DNA of 64,000 nt, from NCBI GenBank assembly GCA_036850595.1, contig CM072156.1:3899441-3963440 (forward strand), read 5' to 3'. The DNA is from Rhyacichthys aspro (lineage: Eukaryota > Chordata > Actinopteri > Gobiiformes > Rhyacichthyidae). The position numbers and the translations under genes were made by a program. The notes under the pieces are model-generated. The model searched no databases. It was not told the origin of the DNA and worked only from the letters and a program-made list of their open reading frames with translations. Positions 27,561 through 40,014 of this stretch are shown here, piece by piece (within the stretch, counting starts at the first letter, position 1; every line of letters begins with the position of its first letter).

Positions 27561-28369
27561 AAGGAGCTTTAAGATTTACATAAACACACATAACTATTGG
27601 AACCACAGCAGAGCGGTGCCCAAAGCCGTACTCTTCACTGTTTGGGACGCTTCATACTCTTTTTACTCCTTTGGGAATATCTCAAATAAAAAAAAACATT
27701 CACTATACAAGTATCTCATTTACAAAACACTATGTCTAATGAAATGCTTTGTATTTACTGAGTCTATTGACCATATGTATGTATAATATGTTTTGAGCTG
27801 TGATGAAAGAGACAGAGTAATCACTACCTGCTCAACGATGGAGGCAGACGGAAATAATGGCCGTCCGTACTGTATAGACAACTTTAATCATGCGTGTATT
27901 AAATATGTCTTAAGCCTGCTTAGTGTCGGCCTGGTTACTGTTAAATGCAGTACTGGGAATCTGGGTTATGGAGCGCATCGTATGGAAAAAACAGGTCAAA
28001 GCAGGCGTTTGAGGATGACTTTGAGTCGATAAAAACCGCCCCACAGCAGGACGCAATCTCTCACAGAACAGTGCAACGCAATTAACGTGATGTGCTTTAA
28101 TTATCAATAGTGACGGTGGATTAATGGAGATTTGGAGATACGGTCTTCAAAGCACTGTTCGATAGAAGGCTTTATAAATCAGACTGAAATATAATGTTAT
28201 GAACAGCGACAGACAGAATACAGCTGTGAATAGTTTATATTATGTACATTCTGCATTTACATCAGTGTAAACAAATAGGAATTATAATATAAGGGTTTTA
28301 TTAAAGGCACAGGAACACTATAGATCCAATAATAACCTCAAAGTGTTTTGAATTTAGCAGTGTTCTAGT

Positions 28370-28550
28370 CAAGACCACACTGACCAGGACCAAGACACAT
28401 CACAAGACCTTGACAAGACCAAGACTTTAAGCTATCAAGACCAAGTCAAGACCAAGACCGTGTCAGGGCAAGACCAAGACAAGATCAAGGCCATAGCTCA
28501 GCGAGACCAAGTCAAGACAAGAACCAGTGTATAGTTAAAAAATCGAAACA
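28370..28550. repeat. Degenerate AAGACCAAG-rich tandem region
   Basis: Irregular repeats of AAGACCAAG/CAAGTCAAGACC lead directly into the 62-bp array and may be its decayed precursor. Confidence 0.7.
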
Positions 28551-29300
28551 GTCCAGTCATAGACCAAGTCCAGACTCATGGAGGTTAGTGTTTGGTGAAG
28601 GAGACAGAGTTAGTCCAGTCTTAGACCAGGTCCAGACTCATGGAGGTTAGTGTTTGGTGAAGGAGACAGAGTTAGTCCAGTCTTAGACCAGGTCCAGACT
28701 CATGGAGGTTAGTGTTTGGTGAAGGAGACAGAGTTAGTCCAGTCTTAGACCAGGTCCAGACTCATGGAGGTTAGTGTTTGGTGAAGGAGACAGAGTTAGT
28801 CCAGTCTTAGACCAGGTCCAGACTCATGGAGGTCAGTGTTTGGTGAAGGAGACAGAGTTAGTCCAGTCTTAGACCAGGTCCAGACTCATGGAGACAGAGT
28901 TAGTCCAGTCTTAGACCAGGTCCAGACTCATGGAGGTTAGTGTTTGGTGAAGGAGACAGAGTTAGTCCAGTCTTAGACCAGGTCCAGACTCATGGAGGTC
29001 AGTGTTTGGTGAAGGAGACAGAGTTAGTCCAGTCTTAGACCAGGTCCAGACTCATGGAGACAGAGTTAGTCCAGTCTTAGACCAGGTCCAGACTCATGGA
29101 GGTTAGTGTTTGGTGAAGGAGACAGAGTTAGTCCAGTCTTAGACCAGGTCCAGACTCATGGAGGTCAGTGTTTGGTGAAGGAGACAGAGTTAGTCCAGTC
29201 TTAGACCAGGTCCAGACTCATGGAGGTCAGTGTTTGGTGAAGGAGACAGAGTTAGTCCAGTCTTAGTCCAAGTCCAGACCTATGAAGGTTAGTGTTTGGA
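28550..29300. repeat. 62-bp minisatellite with 42-bp deletion units
   Basis: Thirteen units start at 28550, 28612, 28674, 28736, 28798, 28860, 28902, 28964, 29026, 29068, 29130, 29192 and 29254. Units are 62 bp except those at 28860 and 29026, which lack 20 bp. A T/C variant (GAGGTTAG or GAGGTCAG) alternates, giving a repeated T-C-short trimer of 166 bp. Confidence 0.95.
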
Positions 29301-29616
29301 GGCCACTATTGTTGGAGTTGGAGGCAGTGTTTAAAACAGGATTTTAATCAAATATAAAATGATTGAGGCTTTCTTCAAATGCCAAGAACAGACAAACGTA
29401 CCACATGTGGTTTTGGTTGGTCTTGTTTGGCTTTGTCGTCCAAGACCGAGAGAAGACCAAGACTTAAGACCTTCACGAAAGATCAGCCTTAGGACTTGTC
29501 TCACTGGCTTTAAAATGTGATATTTGAGGAACACAGCTTTTGTCCTTATATTTATAATGAAGAGATACGTTTATATTATTTCCATCAATCAATCAACACA
29601 CACAATGTAAAAAAAC

Positions 29617-29700
29617 GAGACCTTTAAACCTCATCATCAAGGATTTTATTGGATGAGAATGATCAAACAATCTGTTCAAACAGAAAACCAATGGAAAAAA
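29617..29700. repeat. Dispersed repeat with GATGAGAATGATCA core
   Basis: GAGACCTTTAA, AAGGATTTTATTGGATGAGA, ATGATCA, followed by a run including ACAGAAAACC as at 52757. Confidence 0.5.
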
Positions 29701-29873
29701 GAACAGATGAAGAGAAAAGGAAGCAAAGTGAACACAACTAAATATTGATAATGCATTTACAAAGTGATTAATGAGATATTCACTGGATTGAACTGTTTAA
29801 CACTGAACTCAGAGCTACGAGTTGAAGGTTTATTTAGTAAGACAGTGATGAAAGATGAAATGCTCAGATTTAG

Positions 29874-29879
29874 TTTATT
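29874..29879 (-). promoter_or_regulatory. Candidate poly(A) signal of the Reeler gene
   Basis: AATAAA on the minus strand starts about 20 bp after the stop codon, and another lies at 29829-29834. A very short 3' UTR is possible. Confidence 0.35.
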
Positions 29880-29899
29880 AGTCCAGACAGTGTATATTT

Positions 29900-32800
29900 T
29901 TATCCCAACAGTTTTAACATGATACAGCAGATCAGACCCAGGAGCAGGGTTCTTCCTGAGGCCAGTTCTGGACCTGCACCTGTCGCCAGACCCAGACCTG
30001 AAGACGGCCCTGACGGAAGAGAATAGGACAAGACAAGGATGAAAGCTTGTGCCTCTTTGATTACAGAGTTAATCAGATCCAGGATGGTACGGTGTTACTG
30101 GAGCAGGCCGGTCTCTTTGTTGTGATGGGGGCTAGGGGCTGGGATGGTGAGGGAAGGAGGTTTTTTTTGGCCACTGCAGCTTTGAAGGATGTCACGTGTG
30201 CTTTTCTCTAAATATAGCAGACGTTACAAAGCCTATAGGACCAACCACCAGCTCTTATTTGTTTCAGCCCCCTTCAGCTGCCATAAGGTTATAAGGTGGA
30301 AGAACTAGGACGTTAGGGTCTACTTGGCTCTGGTACAGCCTCCCGACACAGATCTTATGTGACGGGTCAGTCCGAGCATTTTGTGTACTCCATACGGAAG
30401 AAAAAAGGCCAGTAACGCTGCCTTGGTGCCACCAGGACCTACACAAGGGTCAGGTCTGGGGGAGGGGCTTGCCTAAAGGCCAGGTCTCTGCACACGGGTT
30501 AAGACTATCACATTAACCCCCAGTTCAGTGGCCATGTTGAGAGAGTGGGTCAACTTTCTGCACATTTGAGATCTGTTTATGTGCTCATAGGCAGAACAGT
30601 CGTGGAGAACAGGAGTTTTTTTGGAAGGAATCAGTGGTGAAGTGCACCAAATGGAGAGTCAAACCTCAGACAAAATCAGAACCTGAGCTGTGTTTTCTTA
30701 TTAGATTAATGAGCTCGTCACAACCAGAATGAACTTGTCAATCGGTCGACCCACATGTTCTCAGAAGGTCTGTAGGAAACATTTGGCAAAGTTTCCTGTC
30801 CTCTCAACTTCCAACTCTGGAAGGGTTTTACCGGATTCTGAGGGAGACTTTGAATATCGTAACTGTGAGGTGCTGAATGAGGCTGTTTTGTCTAACATTG
30901 CACAGAGGACGGGGACATTAGCTCCAGCAGTTCAGGGTTGTCGCTTTAACAAAGAGGCCCACCATATCATTACATAACAGTGTTAACAAATTAAAATGTA
31001 AACCAAAGATGAAATCTAAAACTTGCTTTTCCTGAATATTTCCAAGCTGTACCTGTTCACACTTCAGTCAAACAGACTCTGGTGGTTGCTCCGTTAGCGC
31101 GGTTCACTTGGATAAATGCAAATGCTACGTACCAACCTCAGTACGTACCAAACATGCTCCGAGACCACTTCAAAACGGTAGTCTCAGAGCGCTTCAAAAT
31201 GGACTCTGGTACGGTTCGATTAAAATATGAACGCCAAGTGAACCGCAGACGAGTCCAAACAGGAAGAGCGTCATAAATTGTCAACGTTTAGTTTAGTTTT
31301 CCCGAGAGTGGAATATATAAACAGTATTGTCCAACTAAAAAATGAGCAGAGAGCAAACATAAAGCACTGACGAGGTCAAATGCAATGGTAAAATGCTTTA
31401 TTAGCATTTAGGCTAACAGCACCATTTGTTAAAAAAGGCGTCTTTGTTGTGTTTGGTGCAGTTTAAAACACAGCGGTAATGCTCAGTGGGCTTTCTGCTG
31501 AGGGATTGAACTAAATAGATCATTTCCAGTTTTGTTTCAAACTAAATGGAGCTAACTACAAATGTGAATGCTCCTTAACATTGTTCTTGGCCACTTTTTA
31601 CCAAGTCTGTTCTTATGGGACAGAGACTAAACAACAATATAAAGAATAAGACCCAATAAAACCTTCATAGAACAATGCCACCACAAGCACAAGCTGAACC
31701 AATAACATTTCTGAGGAAATAAAAATGCTGGATCTACTCTGGAGTTACAATAAATGGTTCTGGTTATTAACAGTTATTGTTTTGTTTTTAGGATCAAGTC
31801 AAATATTCAACTTTTATCTCAGACTATATTTTGGGGATTTATCTGTATTGTATTACTGTCTGTACCACTCTTCTTTGTCATGCAATGCCCTGCAGTGACT
31901 GTTGCACTTCGACTCAAAACAGATTTCCTGATGGAGTCACTAAAGTCTATTAGATTGGAGATTACATTTGTCAGCGTCTGTGTGTGGACGTACCTCTGGT
32001 GAGTGTGGCCGACCTCACTTTGAGCCAGAAGACTGTGCGCTGCTCGGCCACGGTCGCCCTGAAAAAAAAACACAACACATCAGGAACGCCTTTCACATAA
32101 AGAGACGGCTAGTTTTTTGTTTTTTTTTCTTATTTGGTTTTACACGAAGAAGACAGGAGTTTTAGTGTCGGACGCAATCCAGCTGTAAACTGTGGCGTTG
32201 CCCTTGACGTTGGTGTTGGCATGAGTTACAGCTCCCTGAGGATTCCCTGAGCACTGTGACAGAGAGACAAAAACATGTATTATTCATCTTCATTTTAGTC
32301 TTAAAAAAGTTATCTTTGACATTAATTTCCTCCATTTATGGAAACTGGTTTTAGTTGGATCTGAACAGGTTTTAGATGGATTTGAACAGGTTTTATTTAG
32401 ATTCAAACAGGTTTTAGTTGGATTTGAAGAGGTTTTAGGTGAATTTGAACAGTTTTTTTTGGATTTGAACAGGTTTTATTTAGATTCAAACAGGTTTTAG
32501 TTGGACTCAAACAGATACTAGTTGGATTTGAAGAGGTTTTAGTTGGATCTGAAAAGATTTTAGCTGGATTTGAACAGGTTTTATTTAGATTCAGACAGGT
32601 TTTAAATGGATTTGAACAGCTTTTTGTTGGATTTGAACAGATTTTATTTAGATTCAAACAGGTTTCAGTTGGACTCAAACAGATACTAGTTGGATTTGAA
32701 GGGGCTTTAGATGGATTTGAACAGGTTTTAGCTGGATGTAAACAGGTTTTAGCTGATTTAAACAAATCTATTTATCTTTGTTGCAAAAATGAAATCCATC

Positions 32801-34261
32801 TAAAACCTGTTGAAACCAATTAAAACCTGCTGCCAAAAACATCACCTTCTAAAGATATTGAAGGACCACATTAAACATTGCAAAGGGCCGTGTTTGGCCC
32901 CCGGGCCTTGAGTTTATCGGTCAATAACAGCTGGATATCTCGATACCGTGCACCTCTGCCTCTAGACGTGTTTTTGTGTGAGAGTGACCTCTTGGAAGCG
33001 AGTGTCCGGTGGAAGCAGCTGCCACGTCCCCAGAGCGTTGGTGCTTCCAGACGTCCTCGCTTCAAGGAGCACTCCTCTGTATTCTGGTCCCACGACGGTC
33101 ACTGAGGAGGACAGGGCAATACTAATGTATGACTTTATTATCAACAGAACATTTTACAAACAAGTTTCCAAAGAGCTGCACGGAATACATTTATCACAGC
33201 AACAAATAAATAATACTGTCACCAAATTAGAGCAAAACAACTACAAGATAAAGAGCAAAAGAGGGTTATTAAGACGAGATTTTATAGTTTTAACGTCAGA
33301 GGGGAGGGTGTGCCACAGTTTTAGTGACTCATTACAATCATGCACAGCAGCAGACAGTCAATGGTCTACATAACACGCATGAAATCATCAAAAAGAGTCA
33401 CATTGTCGTCATCTTGATCAGTCAGGACTAGTTTACTCATGACTTCTACCAGTGACGCAGCAAAAAGTAATGAACAAAGTGGCAAAAGTACTTGAAATCC
33501 AAACCAAAAAGCTAATCTTAATTAATTAACATTCAAAACGCTGAGCAACAGGAATATTAATTTAAATATGTGGTCCATGGGGGATATTTACACAATATGG
33601 TGAAGATGTAGAACAGAATAAAACCACTCAAATACTCTCAATGTAACACAATTAAACTGATTGTACTGTTTTTCTCAGAAGAGGCTGTTGAATGCACCTT
33701 TTAATGGTCCCATTAGGGGCTAAGCCTGTGCAGTTGTTCCTGTACAAACACTTATATATATACTACAACACACATACAAACCTTAGGAGCTTGTCTGTGG
33801 TGCTCTACACTTGTTTTTTTGTGTTGTTGGTGTCTTACTATAAATCAGTATCAGGTATAATTATGTTTGTGAGTGCATAATTGCGTTAATTACCTCAATA
33901 ACTGTATGTTTCCATTAAATTAGCTGATGTTAAATGGATTAAAAGCACAAACACAACATAAAGACCGCTTCCGAGAGACTTTAAACTCACATTTCCCAGG
34001 ATTACAATACTGAGAATAAAATAAACCACACGACCCACAGACAGATTTAAACAGTGAGCTCTGACCTGTGACGGGACTCCCCGGCTGGTACGTCTTGCTG
34101 TCGGTGAGCAAGGAGTAGGGCGCCGGAGAGGGCTGAGGCTGGACCCCCATGTGGCGGGGTATCATGTCCTCACAGGCACTGGCGGGCGCCCCGGAGGGAT
34201 AGGCCCAAACCACACAGACTCCATGAAGAAGAACAAGTACAACGGTCCAGCACAATTCCAT
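29900..34261 (-). CDS. Secreted, probably GPI-anchored Reeler-domain protein (five coding exons)
   Basis: Coding exons: 34066-34261, 32989-33101, 32144-32253, 31994-32058, 29900-30009; GT..AG introns, matching phases, 197 aa. Residues 1-20 are a signal peptide cleaved before YPSG. Residues 21-161 form a Reeler domain: Cys30 in ACEDMIP, GVLLEAR, Cys104, and the closing strand VFWLKVRS. N122-A-T is a sequon. After Gly162 comes a small-residue stretch with an Ala-Ser-Gly candidate omega site near 177-179, then a hydrophobic C-terminus, as in GPI-anchored proteins. FRRS1-type ferric reductases continue with DOMON and cytochrome b561 domains; here the stop comes first, so this resembles the short 'defense protein/Reeler-only' relatives. 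The start at MELC was chosen for its signal peptide; the frame stays open upstream to 34378. Ligand and function are unknown. Confidence 0.88.
31065..31575 (+). mobile_element. Dispersed nonautonomous element, copy 2 (Reeler gene intron 4)
   Basis: The longest copy, about 510 bp, with the same ordered blocks in the same orientation as copies 1 and 3. The middle contains TTCGATTAAAATATGAACGC and ATGAGCAGAGAGCAAACATA, also seen in copy 1. Confidence 0.7.
32340..32790. repeat. 21-bp minisatellite, Reeler gene intron 2
   Basis: About 20 imperfect copies of GGTTTTAGTTGGATTTGAAC-like units, the reverse complement of the 15985 array. Near 32795-32830 the unit orientation flips. Confidence 0.9.
32795..32925 (-). 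mobile_element. hAT-like element end beside the minisatellite
   Basis: Minus strand: AAACTCAAGGCCCGGGGGCC, then GGCCCTTTGCAATG, the same end as at 41016 and 55588. Probably the left end of a nonautonomous element containing the 21-bp array. Confidence 0.55.
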
Positions 34262-34373
34262 CGGACTTAACTCAGACGCATTCGAGGAAACAAAATGATA
34301 AAACACACCAGGACTGACTTTTGAGAAGAGAAGCTGCTGAGTCACACCAGAGACAAATGGATTCATTACAGTC

Positions 34374-34435
34374 GTCACGTTTGAGAGCGTGACCTTTTCA
34401 TGGTGACATCCACGAGTTTCAGGTCACAACATGTG
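34374..34435. promoter_or_regulatory. Inverted repeat and GGTCA half-sites upstream of the Reeler gene
   Basis: GTCACG and CGTGAC form a perfect 6-bp inverted repeat with an 8-bp spacer (34374-34393). The gene-strand AAAGGTCACG and a further GGTCACA follow. These lie 110-175 bp upstream of the chosen ATG. Nuclear-receptor half-sites of this length are common by chance. Confidence 0.2.
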
Positions 34436-34875
34436 GCTCACTGTGATAATCTCTATATTCTGTTTATTGCACTGTTTTCTCTTGGTATTGTTGAAAAGTA
34501 TGACCGTGAATTATCGATTCTATTTGCTTCTTAATGTGGGTCGATTTGCTTTGCTGCTAAATTACACAAACAGACTGTTTTGGGGTTTTGTTTGTTTGTT
34601 AGCTTTGAAGGTGCATTGTTTAAATGTGTAAGTTTAGAGTGGAAAGGTCAAAGCTGTTTTCACTGGTGAATAATCACACGAACAGCAGCACAACAACTGA
34701 GTTACAAACAAAGCACTGCTGAAGGAAAAGGAAAAGCACACTCCTAGATTTTACCTTCTGAATATTGGATGTCAGCTGTTCAAGTGGTACTTTTAATGCA
34801 GTCTAAGTGTAGCAGGTATTGGGCCGGGTCAATCACAACTACCAGTTTATTTTGTTATGTGGGGAAGATGATCAG

Positions 34876-34945
34876 TGTCTGCAACAACAGAAAAGATCCA
34901 GAGACAGTTCATCTGTGTGTGTCCTTGTTTCACGTCTGCTAGGAG
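34876..34945. repeat. Local duplication, copy A
   Basis: CTGCAACAACAGAAAAGATC and CAGAGACAGTTCATCTG, then a CTGCTAGGA phrase. Repeated about 500 bp on at 35377. Confidence 0.75.
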
Positions 34946-35376
34946 TGGCTTTAATTGTATTCATTACAATTACTTCCAGCATCAACTACTGTTTTGTTAT
35001 TATACATTTTCACGACGAATCAATTTTACCACATTTCTATCATTAAAATATAATCTTCAGTTTAGCAGTGTGCTAGCTTTACGTTAATAACATATTTTAA
35101 ACACATGGTCATTGCCATTGCCAATACAAGATCGGCTTTTAAACATACCGAACAATTTAACAACAATTCCACATTTTTATAATTACAATAAGTCCTCATG
35201 TGGGTAAATAAAACATGAAATGTATGACGGAGCCAAAAAAAACAAAAATACAGAACATTAGCCGTTAAGCTAGCGAGGTTGATTAGCATGCTAGCGCCGA
35301 CATGCTAATCCAACAAAATAACTTTTACTACTAAAGCTGAACGTGAGTGTGAGTTAGGTGGACTTTACAGACCTGC

Positions 35377-35434
35377 AACAAGAGAAAAGAGCCAGAGACA
35401 GTTCATCTGCGCGTGTCCTTTTTGCTAGGACTGA
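35377..35434. repeat. Local duplication, copy B
   Basis: Near-identical to 34876-34945 apart from a deletion in the second half. It runs directly into the GGACCA repeat. Confidence 0.75.
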
Positions 35435-35512
35435 CAGGACCAGGACCAGGACTAGGACTAGGACCAGGACCAGGTAAAGGACCAGGTAAAGGACCAGGAC
35501 CAGGTAAAGGAC
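35430..35512. repeat. GGACCA / GGTAAAGGACCA tandem repeat
   Basis: Hexamer repeats of GGACCA and GGACTA grade into 12-bp GGTAAAGGACCA units. Confidence 0.9.
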
Positions 35513-35821
35513 GCACCTACACCGTCTCACGGGGTCGCTGCCCTCTTCTGGTGAAACTCTTTATTACACCTCTTTTCAACACATTTCATTTAATCATAAA
35601 CACAAAACAATGTGATCACACGTTTTTGTGTGTGTCACATAAGCATTCAGTGTAGTGTTTTCTCTTTTTTGTAATTACAGATGCAACACAGACTAAGATT
35701 TAACTCTGGACAACAACACATCGTCAACTCCAGGGCTGCTATTTGATAAAAAAAAAAAAAACAATGGATAAAGGATTACAGCTTACATGACCATACAGTA
35801 GTTTACAGCTGTCTGTCTAAC

Positions 35822-36185
35822 CCAGAGGTGTCAAACTCAAAGTGGTGAGGGGCTGCAATAGTCAATAATAATCCTTCCAGGGGCCGAAGATGGAGATTAA
35901 ATTTTGAGAAATTGTATCTTAAACAGGTTTTAATTGGATTTGAACAGATTTGAATTGGATTCAAACAAGTTTTAGTTGGATTACAACAGGTTTTAGTCAG
36001 ATTTGGACAGATTTTAATTGGATTCAAACAAGTTTTAGTTGGATTTGAACAAGTTTTAGTCAGATTTGGACAGTATTTGTTGGATTTAAGGATTTAGTTG
36101 GATTTGACAGGATTTAATGGATTTGAACAGGATTTAGATAGATTTGAAAGGTTTTAGTCCAATTTTAACAGGTTTAGGTGGATTT
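35822..36185 (+). mobile_element. hAT-like end followed by a 21-bp minisatellite
   Basis: CAGAGGTGTCAAACTCAAAG, then GGGGCTGCAATAG and GGGGCCGAAGATGG. From 35920 there are about 12 units of GGTTTTAGTTGGATTTGAAC. The opening phrases match the reverse complement of 41380-41440, so this is the other end of the same element type. No matching far end. Confidence 0.6.
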
Positions 36186-38103
36186 AAACAGGTTGTAATA
36201 GGAGGTGGTAGGTTAATCTGTACAAAAATCAAAACCACAAACCTGTTTGAATTAACCTAATCCAAAATATAACTACTATAAGGCCACAAAAGCAAGGGAT
36301 GCCCCGGCTTGGTTTGCAGTTGGTCTAACCAATGAGGAAAAGATATAATGTAGATTGTAAAACTTATTATTGTGACATTAGGTTGTTTTTGTCACACTAT
36401 GATTTAAAGTCACAATGATTTAGCCAATTCATTAAAATTAAGTAATCACTTGTAGGCAGCGGCCACATCACAAATTCACAAAAATCCATCTTGTCAAAGC
36501 AATGATGTGGCAGCACTGACATTTATTGTTTTAGGTTTAACAAAGCCTTTTAGTATTACTAATGTAAACAACATGACGATGCTTTGATTGGATAAAATTT
36601 GGTTACTGACTGATGATTTATTCAATAACCAACCAAGTATTCCTCTAAAGTACCTGATAGGGTTCAAGACACAAACTCAGAACAGTTGCACAAAGAGGGT
36701 TTGGCTTTGTTTGAATTGATTTAAAGCAAAAATAAAACATTTACCATTCTTCTCGGAACATGATGTGTCTGTTTCCTTTTCACTCCACACTGTTCATCTC
36801 TTACTTTTATTAACAGTACCACTCTCCTCTTTCTAACAAAGGCATTACCAATGAAACTATCATATTCTTCTCAGGGTTGATTTAAACACTTTAAACACTG
36901 GAAAAGCATCTTAAAGCATGACTTTTCTTACTGCTTTGTGGAAATGTAGCTTCAAACAGAACAGAACCATATAGTTTGCCGTGTTTGACAATGGCTAATC
37001 TAAACAAGCTGTGACACTGCTCCAACACAAACAGTTCCTAGTAAAATCATTATGAATGTACAATATGCAGAGCAGGCGTCTTTCTGTGAAATGTCAGTGT
37101 TTTCTGAGAACTCCGTCTGAATTCAGGGCCATGTGGTGTAATCTTAGTGCTTAAAGGATTACAGCCTCATTTACAAGTATTGGGCCTGGAGTTGATTGTG
37201 TCTTATTTTGTTCTTTAAAATAATCTGTGTTTTAGACAAATATGGATTTCTTTGACACACTAAAAGTTTTTAAAGGTAATTAACAGCTCGGACACATTTG
37301 AGCTTCGACAGTGGACTCTGGATTCAGTGGATTTAAATAAGTCCCACTAAGAGCTGCTGTAGGCTCCGTCCAGAACATTTAGCTGATGATGCCTGTTATC
37401 TTGGGCCCGTCACAGTCCACACTGAGCCCATGGACACAGCGTACTCATCCAACATTTACATCCAGAGGGACACGGCCACAGCGGGACGCATTATGGACCA
37501 CGTCACCGGGTCTTTTTGTGACGACGCACCACAGTGAGAAAAGCCATAAAAGTTTAATGGAGCACACACTGATTTATTTATACTAATGTTCATGGACAGT
37601 GGGATTTGGAATACATATATATAGTCCTGCATTAAGGTCACATCTCTTTGTTCCAAGTTTGAAAAATGTAGATAAAATACATTAAGAGATAAACTGGAGG
37701 CTGCATCGAGAGGCAGTAATGACTGAATGTGGGAGGCTGCCGTATTGATGGACACTGGGATTGAAATGTATTCGAGCTTGAAAACTATATCCAGATGCTT
37801 TCCACTAAAACATTTTTATAGGATGTCATGAATAAATGAGAAACTCTTCAGATGTGCACAGATTTAGATTAAGATGAATCATGCTTCACTCTCGAACCCT
37901 GGAACAAGTTTTTAACGTACCTCAGTATTTTTAACCTTTTGGGTCAAAGATTGCCAGAGAAATATTAAGTATTAGCGTTTGTTTGTTTTGTTTTTGTTTT
38001 TATGAAGTCCTCACCATACATAACAAATATTTATGACTTTATTTGAATTTTAACCCCTTGAGACAGTTTTAGGGATTAACGTCTCTTTGTTAGTGTTTTT
38101 ATT

Positions 38104-38128
38104 AAAAAAAAAAAAAAAAAAAAAAAAA
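38104..38128. repeat. Poly(A) tract, 25 bp
   Basis: Uninterrupted A run; may be the tail of a decayed retroposon. Confidence 0.9.
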
Positions 38129-39820
38129 GTAGTAAGTTTTTGTTTCAAATTGTATTTTTTGGAGGATTTTTTATCTGAGTCTGGGAATGTCAAAAAATAT
38201 CATTTATGATCAATTTTTTATTTTTTGAGCAAAGTCACTTGCTCCTCTGGGTCTCTAGGACAAACATTTTAAAAAAGTATTTTAAAGGTTGCCATGGAAT
38301 CATTAAGGGATTTCAATACTAGGGAAAAAAATTAACAAAAATTAAATTGCTATAGCAGTGTATCAGAAAATGCATTTTGAACGGGAGTCAGTGGCACAAA
38401 AAATGCACATGGACACAGGTGGAACTATTTAGTTTAAAAGACATATAAAAGTTCAAATAGATAAAGCACAGATATACGCATCACAAAAGCTTCAGATTCA
38501 GAGCAGAGACATCTGTTGATACTGTTACTTTCTGGAAAACATCCACATTATGGAACATTTCCACATTAAAGCTTGAATTTGTCTAATAAACATTAAACTA
38601 TACAAAAATATAGAAATAAACAGAAAACCTTTTAAAAAAGCACATCCTCCTCTTTAAATCTTCTTTGTACTTTGTTTGGTTAAAAGCAGTCTCTAAAACT
38701 GACGTGAGGGGCGCAGATTAAACTCTGGGATGAAATGGACAGTGGGTCAAAGGTCAAGAGACTTTTCCATTTGCTTTCATGTTCACGTCCTCTGGGATTC
38801 AGGACTCGGGACTCTGACAGGAAAGAGCCAGCACAGGGCAGTGAGCATTTCCAGAGCCGTGTCTTAAACAGGACGACTTCCCAGAGAGGGTTGTGTTTTT
38901 GAGGTTTTATAATCTACCTAATGTCGTCAAATACAGGCTGACAGTTCCCAACGCGGTCCCAGGTTTCAGAAAACGAGAGAAAGAAGGAAATAAACTATGC
39001 ATTATATTTGTCTAATGTTATAGACGGACCAAACTATAAATCTATTCTGTTTATTCCAGTTTAGACCATCAACAACCAACTGCAAATTACTCTTGACAGA
39101 CATTTAGCTCATAAAAACGACTTTAAACACGATTGAAATAATATGCATAAATATACTGTAAACACAATGTAAGGAGGATGTTATGCAGAAACTGTAATGA
39201 CTGAAGTGGTTTGTTTACGTAATATTTAAGCTGGCAGCAGGTGGAGAAGGCAGAAGAAGCTTGTTTGTAGTTGTGGGACAGTCACCTAGTGTTTTATTTC
39301 TTGAGTCTTAAGACCATTTTTAAAGTCTTGGTTTTATTTTGGAGTCGGACGAACAAAGACGCAGATGTTTTATTTGTCGTCGTCATTCTTGGGATCAGAT
39401 AAAAACTTATCCAGAACATATCCCAGCACTGTCCACCTTAGAACTTACACTTTAGACCAGTTATGTTTCTATGTTTTATTGTAGTTAGTACTTTATCTAG
39501 AACTTAATTTAATCATTTATTTAGATGCAGGTTTTACCCATCTTAATGCGTTATTAATTGTTAATATTTATGCTGTTTTCCTTTTAACTTATTTACTTAT
39601 TTATCTAATATGGCACCCTTTAAAGGAATACAGTGAGTAGTTTTTCTTTCTCCAGCCTGTGAGCACCTATGGAAGCCCTGTTGGGACAAACCCAGCAGAA
39701 AAAGACCAAATAAAGACTTTACATGATCAATTTAGTTTATAAATCCTTAATCTTGAACAAATGTATCCTCAAATTAAACATAAGTGTGCTTCTCTTTTAG
39801 TAAGGCTCAGTTTGTGCGCT

Positions 39821-39905
39821 CAATCAATCAATCAATCAAACTTATTATTATTTATACAGCACTTTTCATACAGCTTAATGCAATTCAACGAGCTCCACAA
39901 CATAA
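39821..39905 (+). mobile_element. Probable non-LTR retroelement 3' end
   Basis: A CAAT tandem is followed by AAACTTATTATTATTTATAC, AGCACTTTTCATACA and a short tail. This resembles the 3' ends of interspersed retroelements widespread in fish. Confidence 0.5.
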
Positions 39906-40014
39906 AATCATTAAACACAATATTCGCAATTTATTTTAAAACAACGGTGGCTTTGTTTCATTTTATTTCACTCAGTAAAATAGAAAAGAGCAAAATAGAG
40001 TGAAATAAATGTAT

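Larger units (their letters stand above)
21100..28360. other. Intergenic between opn4x and the Reeler gene
   Basis: No protein gene recognised. Contents: a GC-richer patch at 21950-22210, a hAT-like end at 23119-23190, a GC-rich stretch at 23930-24250 with random-looking open frames, and the exon-like block at 26799-26980. Confidence 0.5.

Noticed and set aside
30264..30977. Short frames in the Reeler gene intron 4
   Set aside because: No similarity to any domain, and they lie between two well-supported exons.
32403..32765. A 120-codon repetitive frame on the minus strand
   Set aside because: Same 21-bp minisatellite effect inside a Reeler gene intron.
34262..34378. Upstream extension of the Reeler frame to an earlier Met
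   Set aside because: The later Met at 34261 gives a clean signal peptide. The extension has no conserved features and would bury the signal sequence.
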